Shown here piece by piece: positions 26,214 through 35,356 of a stretch of DNA of 64,000 nucleotides. The DNA is from Lachnospiraceae bacterium 10-1 (GTDB taxonomy: Bacteria; Bacillota; Clostridia; Lachnospirales; Lachnospiraceae), in NCBI GenBank assembly GCA_000403495.2, contig KE159799.1:1165940-1229939 (forward strand), in the 5' to 3' direction. The notes beneath the pieces are model-generated. The model was not told the origin of the DNA. It saw only the letters and a program-made list of their open reading frames with translations, and ran no database searches. The translations under genes were made by a program, and so were the position numbers. Positions within the stretch are counted from its first letter, which is position 1. Each line of letters opens with the position of its first letter.

Positions 26214-29200
26214 TTATAGTTTTCCATCATATCCTGCGGCCCATCGCACAGAATATGTTTCATTATTTGAAATATTTTTCACAAACAAAAACACTTTTGT
26301 CTTTTTCTTTTCCGAAAAAGACAAACCGAAGCTTTCCGTTATTTTTAACTTTGGTCTATCATAAACTTCCTCACTAATTCTTGCTAATTCAACAGCAGAA
26401 CTGTCCTCATCTGAAAGCAAATGTTTACCTCCAGGAGAAGCACACAAAACCATTTCCGGTCGTTTTCCCATTGGTCTATTAGATTCAATATCTATGGTCA
26501 ACCTGCTTCCAAAAAGTGATTTAATGGCTTTCCAATATATATTTGCATCCAAAGGTCTGTTGAATTTCTTTTTACAAGGTGCTGAAATTATATCTCGCCC
26601 CTCAACTCTGTAAACAGAAAAAATAGTAACATAATATGCATCTTCATCATGCGCTGTCAGTTGCTTTGTAATTTCATGCCACTGCAAATATGTATCATAA
26701 TCAATTCTATCCGAATTGCCATTTATGTCATTTTCTGTAGCCCAAGGAGCTTTTGTCATGCCTGGCTCCTTTGTCCTGACAATACAATACAAAGCAACAA
26801 TATTTCTAGGTACATTATCCTCTAATTTTACTTTTATCTCAATCTGATGGCTTGTCCCTTTTGCAGTCGATCTTGTATTCTCTGAGATTGTAGTTCCATT
26901 TTCATCAATCTGTACAGGTTTATAGGTATTGATAATAAGCTCATTCTCTGACGGAATCCACTGTCCGCCGGAAAACGCTTTTACCCGAACCTTATAATGG
27001 TTATCGGGAGGCAAGTTTATAATGCATGTTTTGAGTTCGGAACGAGTATTCTGCACAACTTTCCCGTCAACCATAATCTGTAAGTCAACATTTTTTTCAG
27101 TGATAGACCATCCAATTGGGCAATGATTGTCTTTTACCTGTCCTCCGGTAATATAAAAAGAATTTACCACTGGCGTAGGCGTTACCGTAATTTTTTCTAT
27201 ATCACTGATTCCCAAATCACCATAATCGGCACTGACGCATATGGTATATGGGTTTCCATATTCTATATTTTTTATCTCAATGCTTTGATAAACATTGTCA
27301 GAAATTGTATACTCTTTTCCTTTATGCTGATACTTAACAATTGCCCCTCTGCTGTTTTCGGGCAGTCTCCATGATACAATCAAGGAGTTGTCTTTCTGTT
27401 GATTCCTCAAATCTAGAATTCTGGACAATACTCTAGTCCTGACGAATATCGGCTTTGAAATGCTTCCCTTTCTATATGCAAATAATGTATATGTATATTC
27501 ATTTCCCGCGGAAATTGATCTATCATTGAAAGATGTATCTCCTCCTTTCATGAGAACTGTTCCGTCATTGATTCCAATAGCCACCGCACTTCCATTTTTC
27601 TTAACTAATACATAAGATACACCTGGCTCCGTAGACTTGTCCCATCTAATCACTACTGCCTTCTTGTCATCATCAAATAATGCCTTTATTCCTCTTACCA
27701 CAACTGGAGGATTTCTATCCAAGATTTCTTTTGCAGGCCGAAAGTCCTCACAAATGTCTAATATTTCAAGACAAATGTTAATTTTGTCAGATAGCGGCAT
27801 AGTCTCACAGGCTTCAAATCTGGACCGGCACCCTGACAATACATTTTTAATCTCCTTTTTTTGATCCATCAAATCAATCTGTGGATATTTTCTTACAATT
27901 TCTGCAAGAAAACTCTCTGCCGCCTCATACCGCTTACTCGTTATTAAAACACGAAGTTTCTTAATTGGCTCCGCAATTTTGGCCTCCTCAGATTCCAACT
28001 TTTTCTCCAAAGATACTGTCTGGCTCTGTTCATTGGGCTCAGCTATCTTTGCACGAATCAGCTGCTCCCTAGCCTCATTGAGTTTCCCTTGCTTTAATGC
28101 CTTTTCTGCAAGAGATATGTACTTTGAAAACAGAGCAACATTCGCAAATACAAAACCGCACTCTGGACATCTATTTAAAGAAACTAGAATATCCTTACCA
28201 CAATGTGAGCATTTTTTATAAAACTCCTTGCCACAATGTCTGCATTTATTTACCTTTTTAGCTTCTTTAATGCTTACAAACTCCGAAACATTCTGGCAAT
28301 TAACGCATTTCACTGAAAATGATGCTTTTTCCGGAACATAAGGGTCATCCCTAAGTCCTGCCTCGCTGTTATATATCGCAAGAGCTACATCGGAATCTCC
28401 AAAAACATCCGTAATTTTTTTTATACAAATGTCCGCAAATCCAAAGTCACGTAAATCCGATTGCACCGAATCCTTCATTATAGAAAATAGCTCCGTAAGT
28501 TCAGGACTCTTATACAGCAGGAATTGTTCATACGCCTTTCTGTTTGTCTCATTATTAAAAACATTCGTTTTCCCCGCCGTTGCAATTGAAACACATAATT
28601 TACCTAAAGGGTCATTTCTCATTGAATTTTTCTTTGAATACTCATCAAACAAATTTGATATATCCCTGGTAGACATATCTTTATATTCTGCTGCATTTTC
28701 CGGTTCTCCGCTCAAATAGGCAGCAAAACTGTACAAATCGTATACTTTAGTTAAATCCGCACCGTTTGGATTTGGATCTCTGCTTTCTCTTAAAATTGCA
28801 AGTTCACTATAAATTTTTTCCGAATTGGTTGGAAATTTAGGCATTGCTGCAAATGGATCTATATTAAGGATAGTAAATCCATAACTCCTGTAAGCATCCT
28901 CAATGCTTTCCTTGGATAAACGGGTATTCTTTTTTTGAGCCTTTATTTTTCCATTTGTTACAACCAGTTCGCTTTTACTAAGCTTCTCAAGTCTTATTGC
29001 AGACTCAAGTCGTTTCCTTGATGTTGTTTTTCTCTCATCAGCAAGTTCAGCAAATTTAGGAAGCACTTTTCCATCGTTGCTCAAGACTTCTGCTTTCACT
29101 TTCCTCAGCAAATCCAATTTCCCATTAATTTCGTCACGCTGTGCCTGTTGGGAAATACTCCCAAGCATACCGCCAAGACTTTTCTCCGCTTTTTCTATGG

Positions 29201-29279
29201 CAGCCTTAATCTTTTTTGCGGCTTTTTCAGCAGGATCAAACGATAGACCCGTTATATCAAAAAAATCGTATTCCGCCAT
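26214..29279 (-). CDS. Large scaffold: J-like N-terminus, zinc ribbons, helical repeats and fibronectin-type domains
   Basis: 1021 residues. The N-terminus (YDFFDITGLSFDPAEKAAKK ... DGKVLPKFAELADERK) has the helix pattern of divergent J-domains that accompany operon-borne Hsp70s, but no HPD tripeptide. At about 325-385 there are zinc-ribbon pairs (CVNC, CRHC, CSHC, CPEC). A TPR-like helical region follows (SLAEKALKQGKLNEAREQL), then fibronectin-type beta repeats (VVIRWDKSTEPGVSYVLVKK; IVSWRLPENSRGAIVKY) to the end. It sits between the Hsp70-vWA gene and the GTPase gene, and may bring client, chaperone and GTPase together; that is inferred from the domain mix. Confidence 0.65.
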   Translation of the reverse strand: MAEYDFFDITGLSFDPAEKAAKKIKAAIEKAEKSLGGMLGSISQQAQRDEINGKLDLLRKVKAEVLSNDGKVLPKFAELADERKTTSRKRLESAIRLEKLSKSELVVTNGKIKAQKKNTRLSKESIEDAYRSYGFTILNIDPFAAMPKFPTNSEKIYSELAILRESRDPNPNGADLTKVYDLYSFAAYLSGEPENAAEYKDMSTRDISNLFDEYSKKNSMRNDPLGKLCVSIATAGKTNVFNNETNRKAYEQFLLYKSPELTELFSIMKDSVQSDLRDFGFADICIKKITDVFGDSDVALAIYNSEAGLRDDPYVPEKASFSVKCVNCQNVSEFVSIKEAKKVNKCRHCGKEFYKKCSHCGKDILVSLNRCPECGFVFANVALFSKYISLAEKALKQGKLNEAREQLIRAKIAEPNEQSQTVSLEKKLESEEAKIAEPIKKLRVLITSKRYEAAESFLAEIVRKYPQIDLMDQKKEIKNVLSGCRSRFEACETMPLSDKINICLEILDICEDFRPAKEILDRNPPVVVRGIKALFDDDKKAVVIRWDKSTEPGVSYVLVKKNGSAVAIGINDGTVLMKGGDTSFNDRSISAGNEYTYTLFAYRKGSISKPIFVRTRVLSRILDLRNQQKDNSLIVSWRLPENSRGAIVKYQHKGKEYTISDNVYQSIEIKNIEYGNPYTICVSADYGDLGISDIEKITVTPTPVVNSFYITGGQVKDNHCPIGWSITEKNVDLQIMVDGKVVQNTRSELKTCIINLPPDNHYKVRVKAFSGGQWIPSENELIINTYKPVQIDENGTTISENTRSTAKGTSHQIEIKVKLEDNVPRNIVALYCIVRTKEPGMTKAPWATENDINGNSDRIDYDTYLQWHEITKQLTAHDEDAYYVTIFSVYRVEGRDIISAPCKKKFNRPLDANIYWKAIKSLFGSRLTIDIESNRPMGKRPEMVLCASPGGKHLLSDEDSSAVELARISEEVYDRPKLKITESFGLSFSEKKKTKVFLFVKNISNNETYSVRWAAGYDGKL

Positions 29280-29288
29280 ATGAATTTA

Positions 29289-31472
29289 TCATCCTTCCCA
29301 CGTTGCCACATCCGTCACTTTTACGTTTTCCTCTGCTATCCCCAAATCTCCGAGACTTTGGGCTATACTCCCAAATGCCTGCGTAAGCTCTGATTGTGGC
29401 ACAAACATTGCATTGGCATCCTCTGAAGAAATACTCCGAAGAAAATTATAATCTGCCCCTCCAAACCCAATGGCTGCAGTTTCTATGCCATTCTCATTGC
29501 ACTCATGAGCTGCGTCTATCGCATTCTGCTGACGATCCCAAACTCCATCTGCTAATATAACGGCGAATAACCTTCCTTCCTCGTTCTTCAACATATTTTC
29601 TATAGTATAGAATGGATGCTCCGCATTTCCATATCCAGTTTGTCCGCATTCAATGCTTTGTATCTTTTGAATACATTCATCTTCATTATCAGTCAGCCCG
29701 CACACTATCTGGTTTTTATCTGACACAGCCACCACCCCGACACAAGTGTATGCAAAATCAAGCTGCCTTACGAAATCACACATGGCCGCTTTCGCATCAG
29801 CAATTGGAGTTCCCGACATGCTCCCCGACACATCTACTGCCATTACGACATTCAAGGGCATCGGTTGATTTTGACTCGCATCTAGGGGAAGTCCATATTT
29901 TGACATATCCTCTGGGACTTTATCCCTGCGTACAGTCAAATTTGTCCTCTCATCATCCTGGCGTGCCTCCACATTTATCACTCCGTTGTCATCATAACTA
30001 TATTGAATCCTTACAATTGATTTTCCCTTTTTCTTCTTGTCATACTTTAACCCGGTAACAACATATCTAAATGGAATCATATTATCAAGCGGATTCTCCT
30101 TATCCCCTTGCAAAACAAAAATTTCCATTTCGTTCAATCCTTTTCTCCGCACTCTGAACGAAAAGGCCTTTGCTGATTTAACCGGTCTCGGATGATTGGC
30201 CGGAATAATAATTTCATTGACATAGTGTGTTCCATCCTCACTGACGGCAATCATTCCCATAGCGTGCGCTGTGGTTTCCCTCAACGTCATCACGCCAAGT
30301 CCATCCAGCTTTTTCGCTGGTTTTGCTGCTAAGTGCATCTTCCCTAATGAAGCGGAGCGATCCGTCCTTTTCTTTCCATCCATGATTGCAACGGTTAGCT
30401 GCGTATATTGACTGCTTTCCTTGACGGACTGTATCGCTGCTCCCAATGCTACTGCTTCGTCTGGATTAACATGTGTAATCGGTTTCTTGCCGTACAGCTT
30501 AAACAGATAACTTGACACTTGCGGCATCCTTGTAGAGCCACCCACCAACAAAATATCCGAAACATCTGACCATTTAAGGTTCGCCTCTTCCATAATAGCT
30601 CTGCAAAGAGTTCCGGTTCTCTCAATTAAATCAACCGTGTTTTCCTCAAATTCCTGGCGTGTAACTGATACGGATGCATAACCATATCCTGAGAATGAAG
30701 CATTTGCATTAGCAGACTTTAATGACGTAAGCTGCCTCTTTGTTCCCTCAGACAATCCTCTCACTGTCCGCAGCAATTCATCATCATTCCGAATTTCCAG
30801 TCCCGTTTCATCTTCAAATTTATCAATCAATATATTCTCCAGCCTGTTATCCCAATCACGGCCTCCAAGATAATGATCTCCACGTGTTACAACGGTTTGC
30901 AAATCTCCGTTTCCATTCATATGTGTCAAAGTCACATCAAATGTTCCGCCACCCAAATCATAAACAAGTATATTCGCATTTTCTCTCCAATGATTCAAGC
31001 CATAAGCCATTGCCGCCGCATTTGGTTCATCAATTATCTTTTTAACCTTTAGTCCTGCAATTTCAGCAGCACGAATTGTTGCCTCTCGTTCGGCGGAATA
31101 AAAATAAGCAGGAACCGTAATAACAGCACTGTCGATAGTATCATTCAATTCTCGTTCCGCATCTTCTTTCAAATGTCTTAATAACAATGCAGATAAATCT
31201 GTTGATGAATAAGATTTTCCATCAATTATGCAATAGGAATCATTACTACCCATACTACGTTTAAAGGTAGCAGCACATCCTTCTTCTCCGGCAATAAACG
31301 CACTTTCGGCTTCACTTCCAAAAATAAGATTTCCATTCATAAATTGAATTACAGAGGGAGTGATTTTTCTTCCCTCTGAATTCATAATTATTTTGGGGGT
31401 GTTTTCCCCTTCTGGAACATAAGCAACCGCCGAATACGTTGTTCCTAAATCTATACCTACTGAAACTGACAT
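29289..31472 (-). CDS. Hsp70 (DnaK-like) fused to a C-terminal von Willebrand A domain
   Basis: 727 residues. The Hsp70 ATPase is complete in outline (VGIDLGTTYS; ITVPAYF; LVYDLGGGTFDVTL; LLVGGSTRMP; VNPDEAVALGAA). A beta-rich substrate-binding part follows, then a vWA domain from about 535 with the metal-binding motif DVSGSMS (547-553) and an ADGVWD segment near 642. The helical lid of DnaK is replaced by vWA. Fusing a client-binding chaperone with a metal-dependent protein-interaction domain suggests recognition of, or docking to, particular proteins. GGGAG precedes the ATG; 19 bases follow the first Hsp70 gene. Confidence 0.85.
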   Translation of the reverse strand: MSVSVGIDLGTTYSAVAYVPEGENTPKIIMNSEGRKITPSVIQFMNGNLIFGSEAESAFIAGEEGCAATFKRSMGSNDSYCIIDGKSYSSTDLSALLLRHLKEDAERELNDTIDSAVITVPAYFYSAEREATIRAAEIAGLKVKKIIDEPNAAAMAYGLNHWRENANILVYDLGGGTFDVTLTHMNGNGDLQTVVTRGDHYLGGRDWDNRLENILIDKFEDETGLEIRNDDELLRTVRGLSEGTKRQLTSLKSANANASFSGYGYASVSVTRQEFEENTVDLIERTGTLCRAIMEEANLKWSDVSDILLVGGSTRMPQVSSYLFKLYGKKPITHVNPDEAVALGAAIQSVKESSQYTQLTVAIMDGKKRTDRSASLGKMHLAAKPAKKLDGLGVMTLRETTAHAMGMIAVSEDGTHYVNEIIIPANHPRPVKSAKAFSFRVRRKGLNEMEIFVLQGDKENPLDNMIPFRYVVTGLKYDKKKKGKSIVRIQYSYDDNGVINVEARQDDERTNLTVRRDKVPEDMSKYGLPLDASQNQPMPLNVVMAVDVSGSMSGTPIADAKAAMCDFVRQLDFAYTCVGVVAVSDKNQIVCGLTDNEDECIQKIQSIECGQTGYGNAEHPFYTIENMLKNEEGRLFAVILADGVWDRQQNAIDAAHECNENGIETAAIGFGGADYNFLRSISSEDANAMFVPQSELTQAFGSIAQSLGDLGIAEENVKVTDVATWEG

Positions 31473-31491
31473 TTATCTCTAACTCCCTCTG

Positions 31492-33204
31492 TTAAAAATC
31501 GCTGCTTGTTTTGAGTGAAGCAACATGTCTGATAGCTTCATTCATTTCTTCCTGCGTCTTTGTATTCTCAGATGTAATAACTGTTTCTACCGTTTCGTTG
31601 GTATCCGGATTAGTAGCCTTTACCTCAAGGCCAATTGCACTGCACCGAAAAAACACTTTAATAGGAGAGCCTTTAGGTGTTCCTGTTGGAAGTTCCAGTT
31701 TAACCTCACCCAATTTTTTTACCTTCAATGCAGGATCTGTATATTGCTCATTTCCATTCTCATCTATTGATGGCATTACATGCTTATCATTAATCCGGTC
31801 TTTTCCAACGTTTTCATATATTTTAAGATCTATTGCAACCTGATTATCTACCACTGTTCCATAAGTCTCCGTAGCTTCAGCCGGAGACTCATCTCCCACA
31901 AAGAGAAGATTATCAATCATAAAATGTTCTTCATCAACCCATACAGCCGGACCGAATGAACGAGACAATTTATCACTAACAGTACTCACCTTCTGAGGAA
32001 TTATTTTGCGAAGTTGCTCGGCCTCCTCCTGCGTGAAATCAGGCATCTCATCATCACTTCCATACCCACCGCTTTCTTCATCCTCCTCTTCTCCACTCTG
32101 ATCTTGATTTTTTTCCAATACTCTTTCTACACATTCGAGAGCAGCCTTCAACGCCGCACCTTTTGCCACTGCTAGATCAGGGTCTTCCATCCTTACTTTT
32201 CCTGCAAACACAGTTTCTACAGCTTCACGAATCATTGGCATTTTAGTAGATCCTCCAACAAGAAGAACTACATCAATATCTGCCGCAGTCAGTGAATTAT
32301 TTTCAAGAATCTGCCTGACAAAATCCATAGTCATCTCGACAAGATCCTGTGTCCTTTCCTTAAATGCATCTGCCGAAATCTCTATTCGGGTAACATCACC
32401 ATCATATGATATATTAATACTGTGATTAGCCTTCTTAGAAAGCAACTTTTTTGTTCCTTCCACCTGGCGCTGAATGACAGCTCTTAATTCCGGTGTTATA
32501 TCCTCCAATGCCAAACCATTTTCGTCACAGTACAGCTCCGCAATATAATCATATAACCTGGCATCCCAATCAATACCACCCAGCCGGTCATTGCCGCCTG
32601 AGTCGATAACATCTATGGTTGCTTTGCCATCATCATCAACACTAAAATCAAAAAGTGTGATATCAAATGTACCGCCTCCAAGATCATACACCATAATTTT
32701 TCTGTTTTCACCAAATTCTCTGCAGCAATAATTAAGTGCAGCCGCTGTAGGCTCGTTAACGATATCAAGAACGTTCAGGCCCGCAATTTTACCCGCCTGT
32801 TTAGTCGCAGTTCTTTCCTCATTTCCGAAATATGCCGGACAGGTAATTACGACATCCTTTACTTCATCGTTTCCCTGTTCCTCGGCATATTCCTTCATTC
32901 TCTTCAATATCAAAGAAGAAATCATAATTGGATCATAAGCAACGCCATCAAAATTCCTTATTGTTGCATCTGGTTTTCCAATTTCCCGTTTGACAAACTG
33001 AACCACTCTTTCAGGCTCAATTTCAGCTTGTGCCTTTGCAGCTTCTCCCACTACAGGATCGCCGCTTTCCTGAAAATATACTGCCGATGCAAGCGTCCTG
33101 GAATCCTCCTCATAGTTTTCAATTACCTCCGGCATTCCGTTTTCATTTAAAGTAGCAATAACTGAATAGGTAGTGCCAAGATCAATTCCGTATACTTTTG
33201 CCAT
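31492..33204 (-). CDS. Hsp70 (DnaK-like) chaperone with acidic linker
   Basis: 570 residues, shorter than housekeeping DnaK (about 610). ATPase motifs GIDLGTTYSV, CPAYFGNEER, YDLGGGTFDITLFD and LLVGGSTKMP are intact. A strongly acidic insert lies at about 368-390 (SGEEEDEESGG...), followed by a compact beta-type C-terminal domain (VKKLGEVKLELPTGTPKG) and no classical lid. It is next to a GrpE-like gene and a second, vWA-fused Hsp70, so it is a specialised member of the cargo system and not the cell's DnaK. AGAGGAG ribosome-binding site. Confidence 0.85.
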   Translation of the reverse strand: MAKVYGIDLGTTYSVIATLNENGMPEVIENYEEDSRTLASAVYFQESGDPVVGEAAKAQAEIEPERVVQFVKREIGKPDATIRNFDGVAYDPIMISSLILKRMKEYAEEQGNDEVKDVVITCPAYFGNEERTATKQAGKIAGLNVLDIVNEPTAAALNYCCREFGENRKIMVYDLGGGTFDITLFDFSVDDDGKATIDVIDSGGNDRLGGIDWDARLYDYIAELYCDENGLALEDITPELRAVIQRQVEGTKKLLSKKANHSINISYDGDVTRIEISADAFKERTQDLVEMTMDFVRQILENNSLTAADIDVVLLVGGSTKMPMIREAVETVFAGKVRMEDPDLAVAKGAALKAALECVERVLEKNQDQSGEEEDEESGGYGSDDEMPDFTQEEAEQLRKIIPQKVSTVSDKLSRSFGPAVWVDEEHFMIDNLLFVGDESPAEATETYGTVVDNQVAIDLKIYENVGKDRINDKHVMPSIDENGNEQYTDPALKVKKLGEVKLELPTGTPKGSPIKVFFRCSAIGLEVKATNPDTNETVETVITSENTKTQEEMNEAIRHVASLKTSSDF

Positions 33205-33225
33205 TTTGATTTCTCCTCTCGTTTT

Positions 33226-33942
33226 TTATTCAGTCAAATTATCCACAGCAGATTCTTTATACACATATACATCAACCAGTTCCTTGATAAGGGGTCTCTT
33301 CTCTGTGTAAAAACCAGTACCTTTACTGGAAACGACTGTATCATGCAATTCAGAATTATCCGTTTCTATTCGCTCTACAATCTGACAAAACTTGCTGTTC
33401 CTTTTATCCCCCGGTTTACTCTTCTGCAACATAACGCCATTGCTCTCTAAAAGCTGTTTTATATCCATAAAAAGGTATTTGATATGTTTCGCTGTTTTAT
33501 CATCCACTTCTACGTTCAAAAGCGCCTCATTATCACAATAGATTCTCGCAACCTCGCGTAAAACATCATCAAAAGCCCTGCCTCTGTCTATCTCGTGGTA
33601 GCATTCCAATTCGTCCTGCATAGATTTTAACCTGCCAGCAAATTCATTATGGTAAAGCTTATGCATCTCTCTGACATCAGCTGCCATTTTTTTGTAGCTT
33701 TCTGCCTGTTCTTCAATATGCTGTTCTATCTTTTCAAGGGCTAGACCAAATTTTGGATTGGATTCTTTCTCCGTTTCCCGCTCTTCATCCATTATAAAAT
33801 CGAGAGGTTTGGCGCTCTCTTCACCATTTTTGTCAACAATGTTTTGAATTTCTGATTTATCTATACAATACTCATTTACAGAACCATCTGTGCCAAAAGA
33901 TGTTCTGTCTTTATCGAATGTATTACTTTTTTGTTCCTCCAT
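33226..33942 (-). CDS. GrpE-like nucleotide exchange factor
   Basis: 238 residues. An N-terminal disordered region, a long coiled coil (ALEKIEQHIEEQAESYKKMA ...), a helical part, and a C-terminal segment VVSSKGTGFYTEKRPLIKEL that resembles the GrpE beta-wing. It is encoded 21 bases before the Hsp70 gene, the normal partner position. It probably drives ADP release from one or both Hsp70s. The resemblance is structural in pattern; sequence identity to GrpE is low. Confidence 0.55.
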   Translation of the reverse strand: MEEQKSNTFDKDRTSFGTDGSVNEYCIDKSEIQNIVDKNGEESAKPLDFIMDEERETEKESNPKFGLALEKIEQHIEEQAESYKKMAADVREMHKLYHNEFAGRLKSMQDELECYHEIDRGRAFDDVLREVARIYCDNEALLNVEVDDKTAKHIKYLFMDIKQLLESNGVMLQKSKPGDKRNSKFCQIVERIETDNSELHDTVVSSKGTGFYTEKRPLIKELVDVYVYKESAVDNLTE

Positions 33943-33960
33943 CAGTTTACCTCCATCTAT

Positions 33961-35349
33961 TTACACCTCAGCAAATAATATCCCATTTGTACTATATACA
34001 CATGCCAGCGAACCAGTCAGCTTACCCAGTGTTTCTGCTCTTACTCTGGGTTCATCGGTTTCATCGACAGAAATTCCTCTGGTATCACTGGAATTCATAA
34101 ATGAATTATTCTGTGATATGTTGTATCGTATCCTGATTTTTTTATACTTTCCCATAAAATCTGACCACTTTTGACAAGAAGTACCGGCGGAATGACGAAA
34201 CAACACTATCTTTGCAACATTTCCGGTAAGTTCTGCAAACAATTCATCTCCATGGATATCTCCTCCGTACAACGATGATATAAAATCCTTCTGACTTATC
34301 GCGTATGTCCTTCCCCTCAATAAATCCCTTATTTTCAAAAACCTGGATATTGGAACATCATCGAGCAAAATCGAGAATTCCTTTCCCTGCGCTTGGAGTA
34401 ACATCAAGTGGTTAATAACCAATTCACCAATAAGTTCATTATTGACCCCTCCCACATCAATAGAGATTACTCCTTTCTGATTGAGCATTCTTTTTATATT
34501 GCTTTTTCTGCCAGTCGGTCTCCCATATATTCCTTCAGCCTGACGATTCAGTTTGTTCAAAAAAATTCTAACGGCATCTGTTTCCGATGAACCCGCCATA
34601 TAATATCTATCTATTTCTCTATGTTCAATTGTCGTGATTTCCCCATCCTTTAATAGCTTATCCAGTTCATCTTTTAATTTTAATATAGGAAAAACGGCTA
34701 GATTCTGAATCGTAACTGTTCCCTCTTTATGAAGCACAACCTCTATCAATGCCCTCAACAGTGACTCCGAACTCGGATTGGAATCATCATTCGGCATTGT
34801 TTCGTATAAGAGATATGCAATATCATCCACCGGCATTCCACGGAATACATCATAATAAGTATTTGTTCTATCTATAAATTCCGCATCAACACTATGCTCT
34901 CTTATCATAGCACCGATATCTCGATTACCGCTATGTAATGCTATAAGAGGAATCCCCTCCTGCTGCGATTTATGCACAAAAGGAATTAACGCCTCCATTC
35001 TTGTGCGAACTTCTCCTCCGGAAACAATCTCTCCTTCAGGATAATCGTTTTCACCCCAGATAAAATCCAGAGCAGGGGTTTGGCTCTTTGTGTCATAGTC
35101 ATATATGTCATTATCGCTTGGATCAGATGTTACCAGCAATAACTGCTGCTTATTTTCATTTGGCATAATCATCACAGAGCGATTCTGAAAATTCGCCTCT
35201 GATGCATGATCACATATCTGTCTGATTTCTTTTTTTGTCCTGGCATTTTGTAATGCAGTATATATGGAATTACCAGTCCACATGGATACACCATAAGCAG
35301 CCCTTGTAACACCACCCATTACATGAAATGCGTCACCTAATAAACCCAT
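33961..35349 (-). CDS. Uncharacterised protein resembling a P-loop-less VirD4/HerA-type ATPase
   Basis: 462 residues. I find no Walker A motif. The second half (GVISIDVGGVNNELIGELVI, FSILLDDVPISRFLKIRDLL, RGRTYAISQKDFISSLYGG) has the order seen in TraG/VirD4-like ATPases: a beta strand with an acidic Walker-B-like end, then a SQ-containing sensor-like strand. It follows the active ATPase gene after 7 bases. It may be a degenerate partner subunit forming a mixed ring. This reading is inference from pattern; otherwise the protein is unknown. Confidence 0.5.
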   Translation of the reverse strand: MGLLGDAFHVMGGVTRAAYGVSMWTGNSIYTALQNARTKKEIRQICDHASEANFQNRSVMIMPNENKQQLLLVTSDPSDNDIYDYDTKSQTPALDFIWGENDYPEGEIVSGGEVRTRMEALIPFVHKSQQEGIPLIALHSGNRDIGAMIREHSVDAEFIDRTNTYYDVFRGMPVDDIAYLLYETMPNDDSNPSSESLLRALIEVVLHKEGTVTIQNLAVFPILKLKDELDKLLKDGEITTIEHREIDRYYMAGSSETDAVRIFLNKLNRQAEGIYGRPTGRKSNIKRMLNQKGVISIDVGGVNNELIGELVINHLMLLQAQGKEFSILLDDVPISRFLKIRDLLRGRTYAISQKDFISSLYGGDIHGDELFAELTGNVAKIVLFRHSAGTSCQKWSDFMGKYKKIRIRYNISQNNSFMNSSDTRGISVDETDEPRVRAETLGKLTGSLACVYSTNGILFAEV

Positions 35350-35356
35350 ATCTCAC

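Noticed and set aside
31492-33942. Housekeeping grpE-dnaK cluster
   Set aside because: The Hsp70 lacks the lid and is short with an acidic insert, the GrpE-like match is weak, there is no HrcA or CIRCE element, and the genes sit inside the mobile element among GTPase and nuclease genes.
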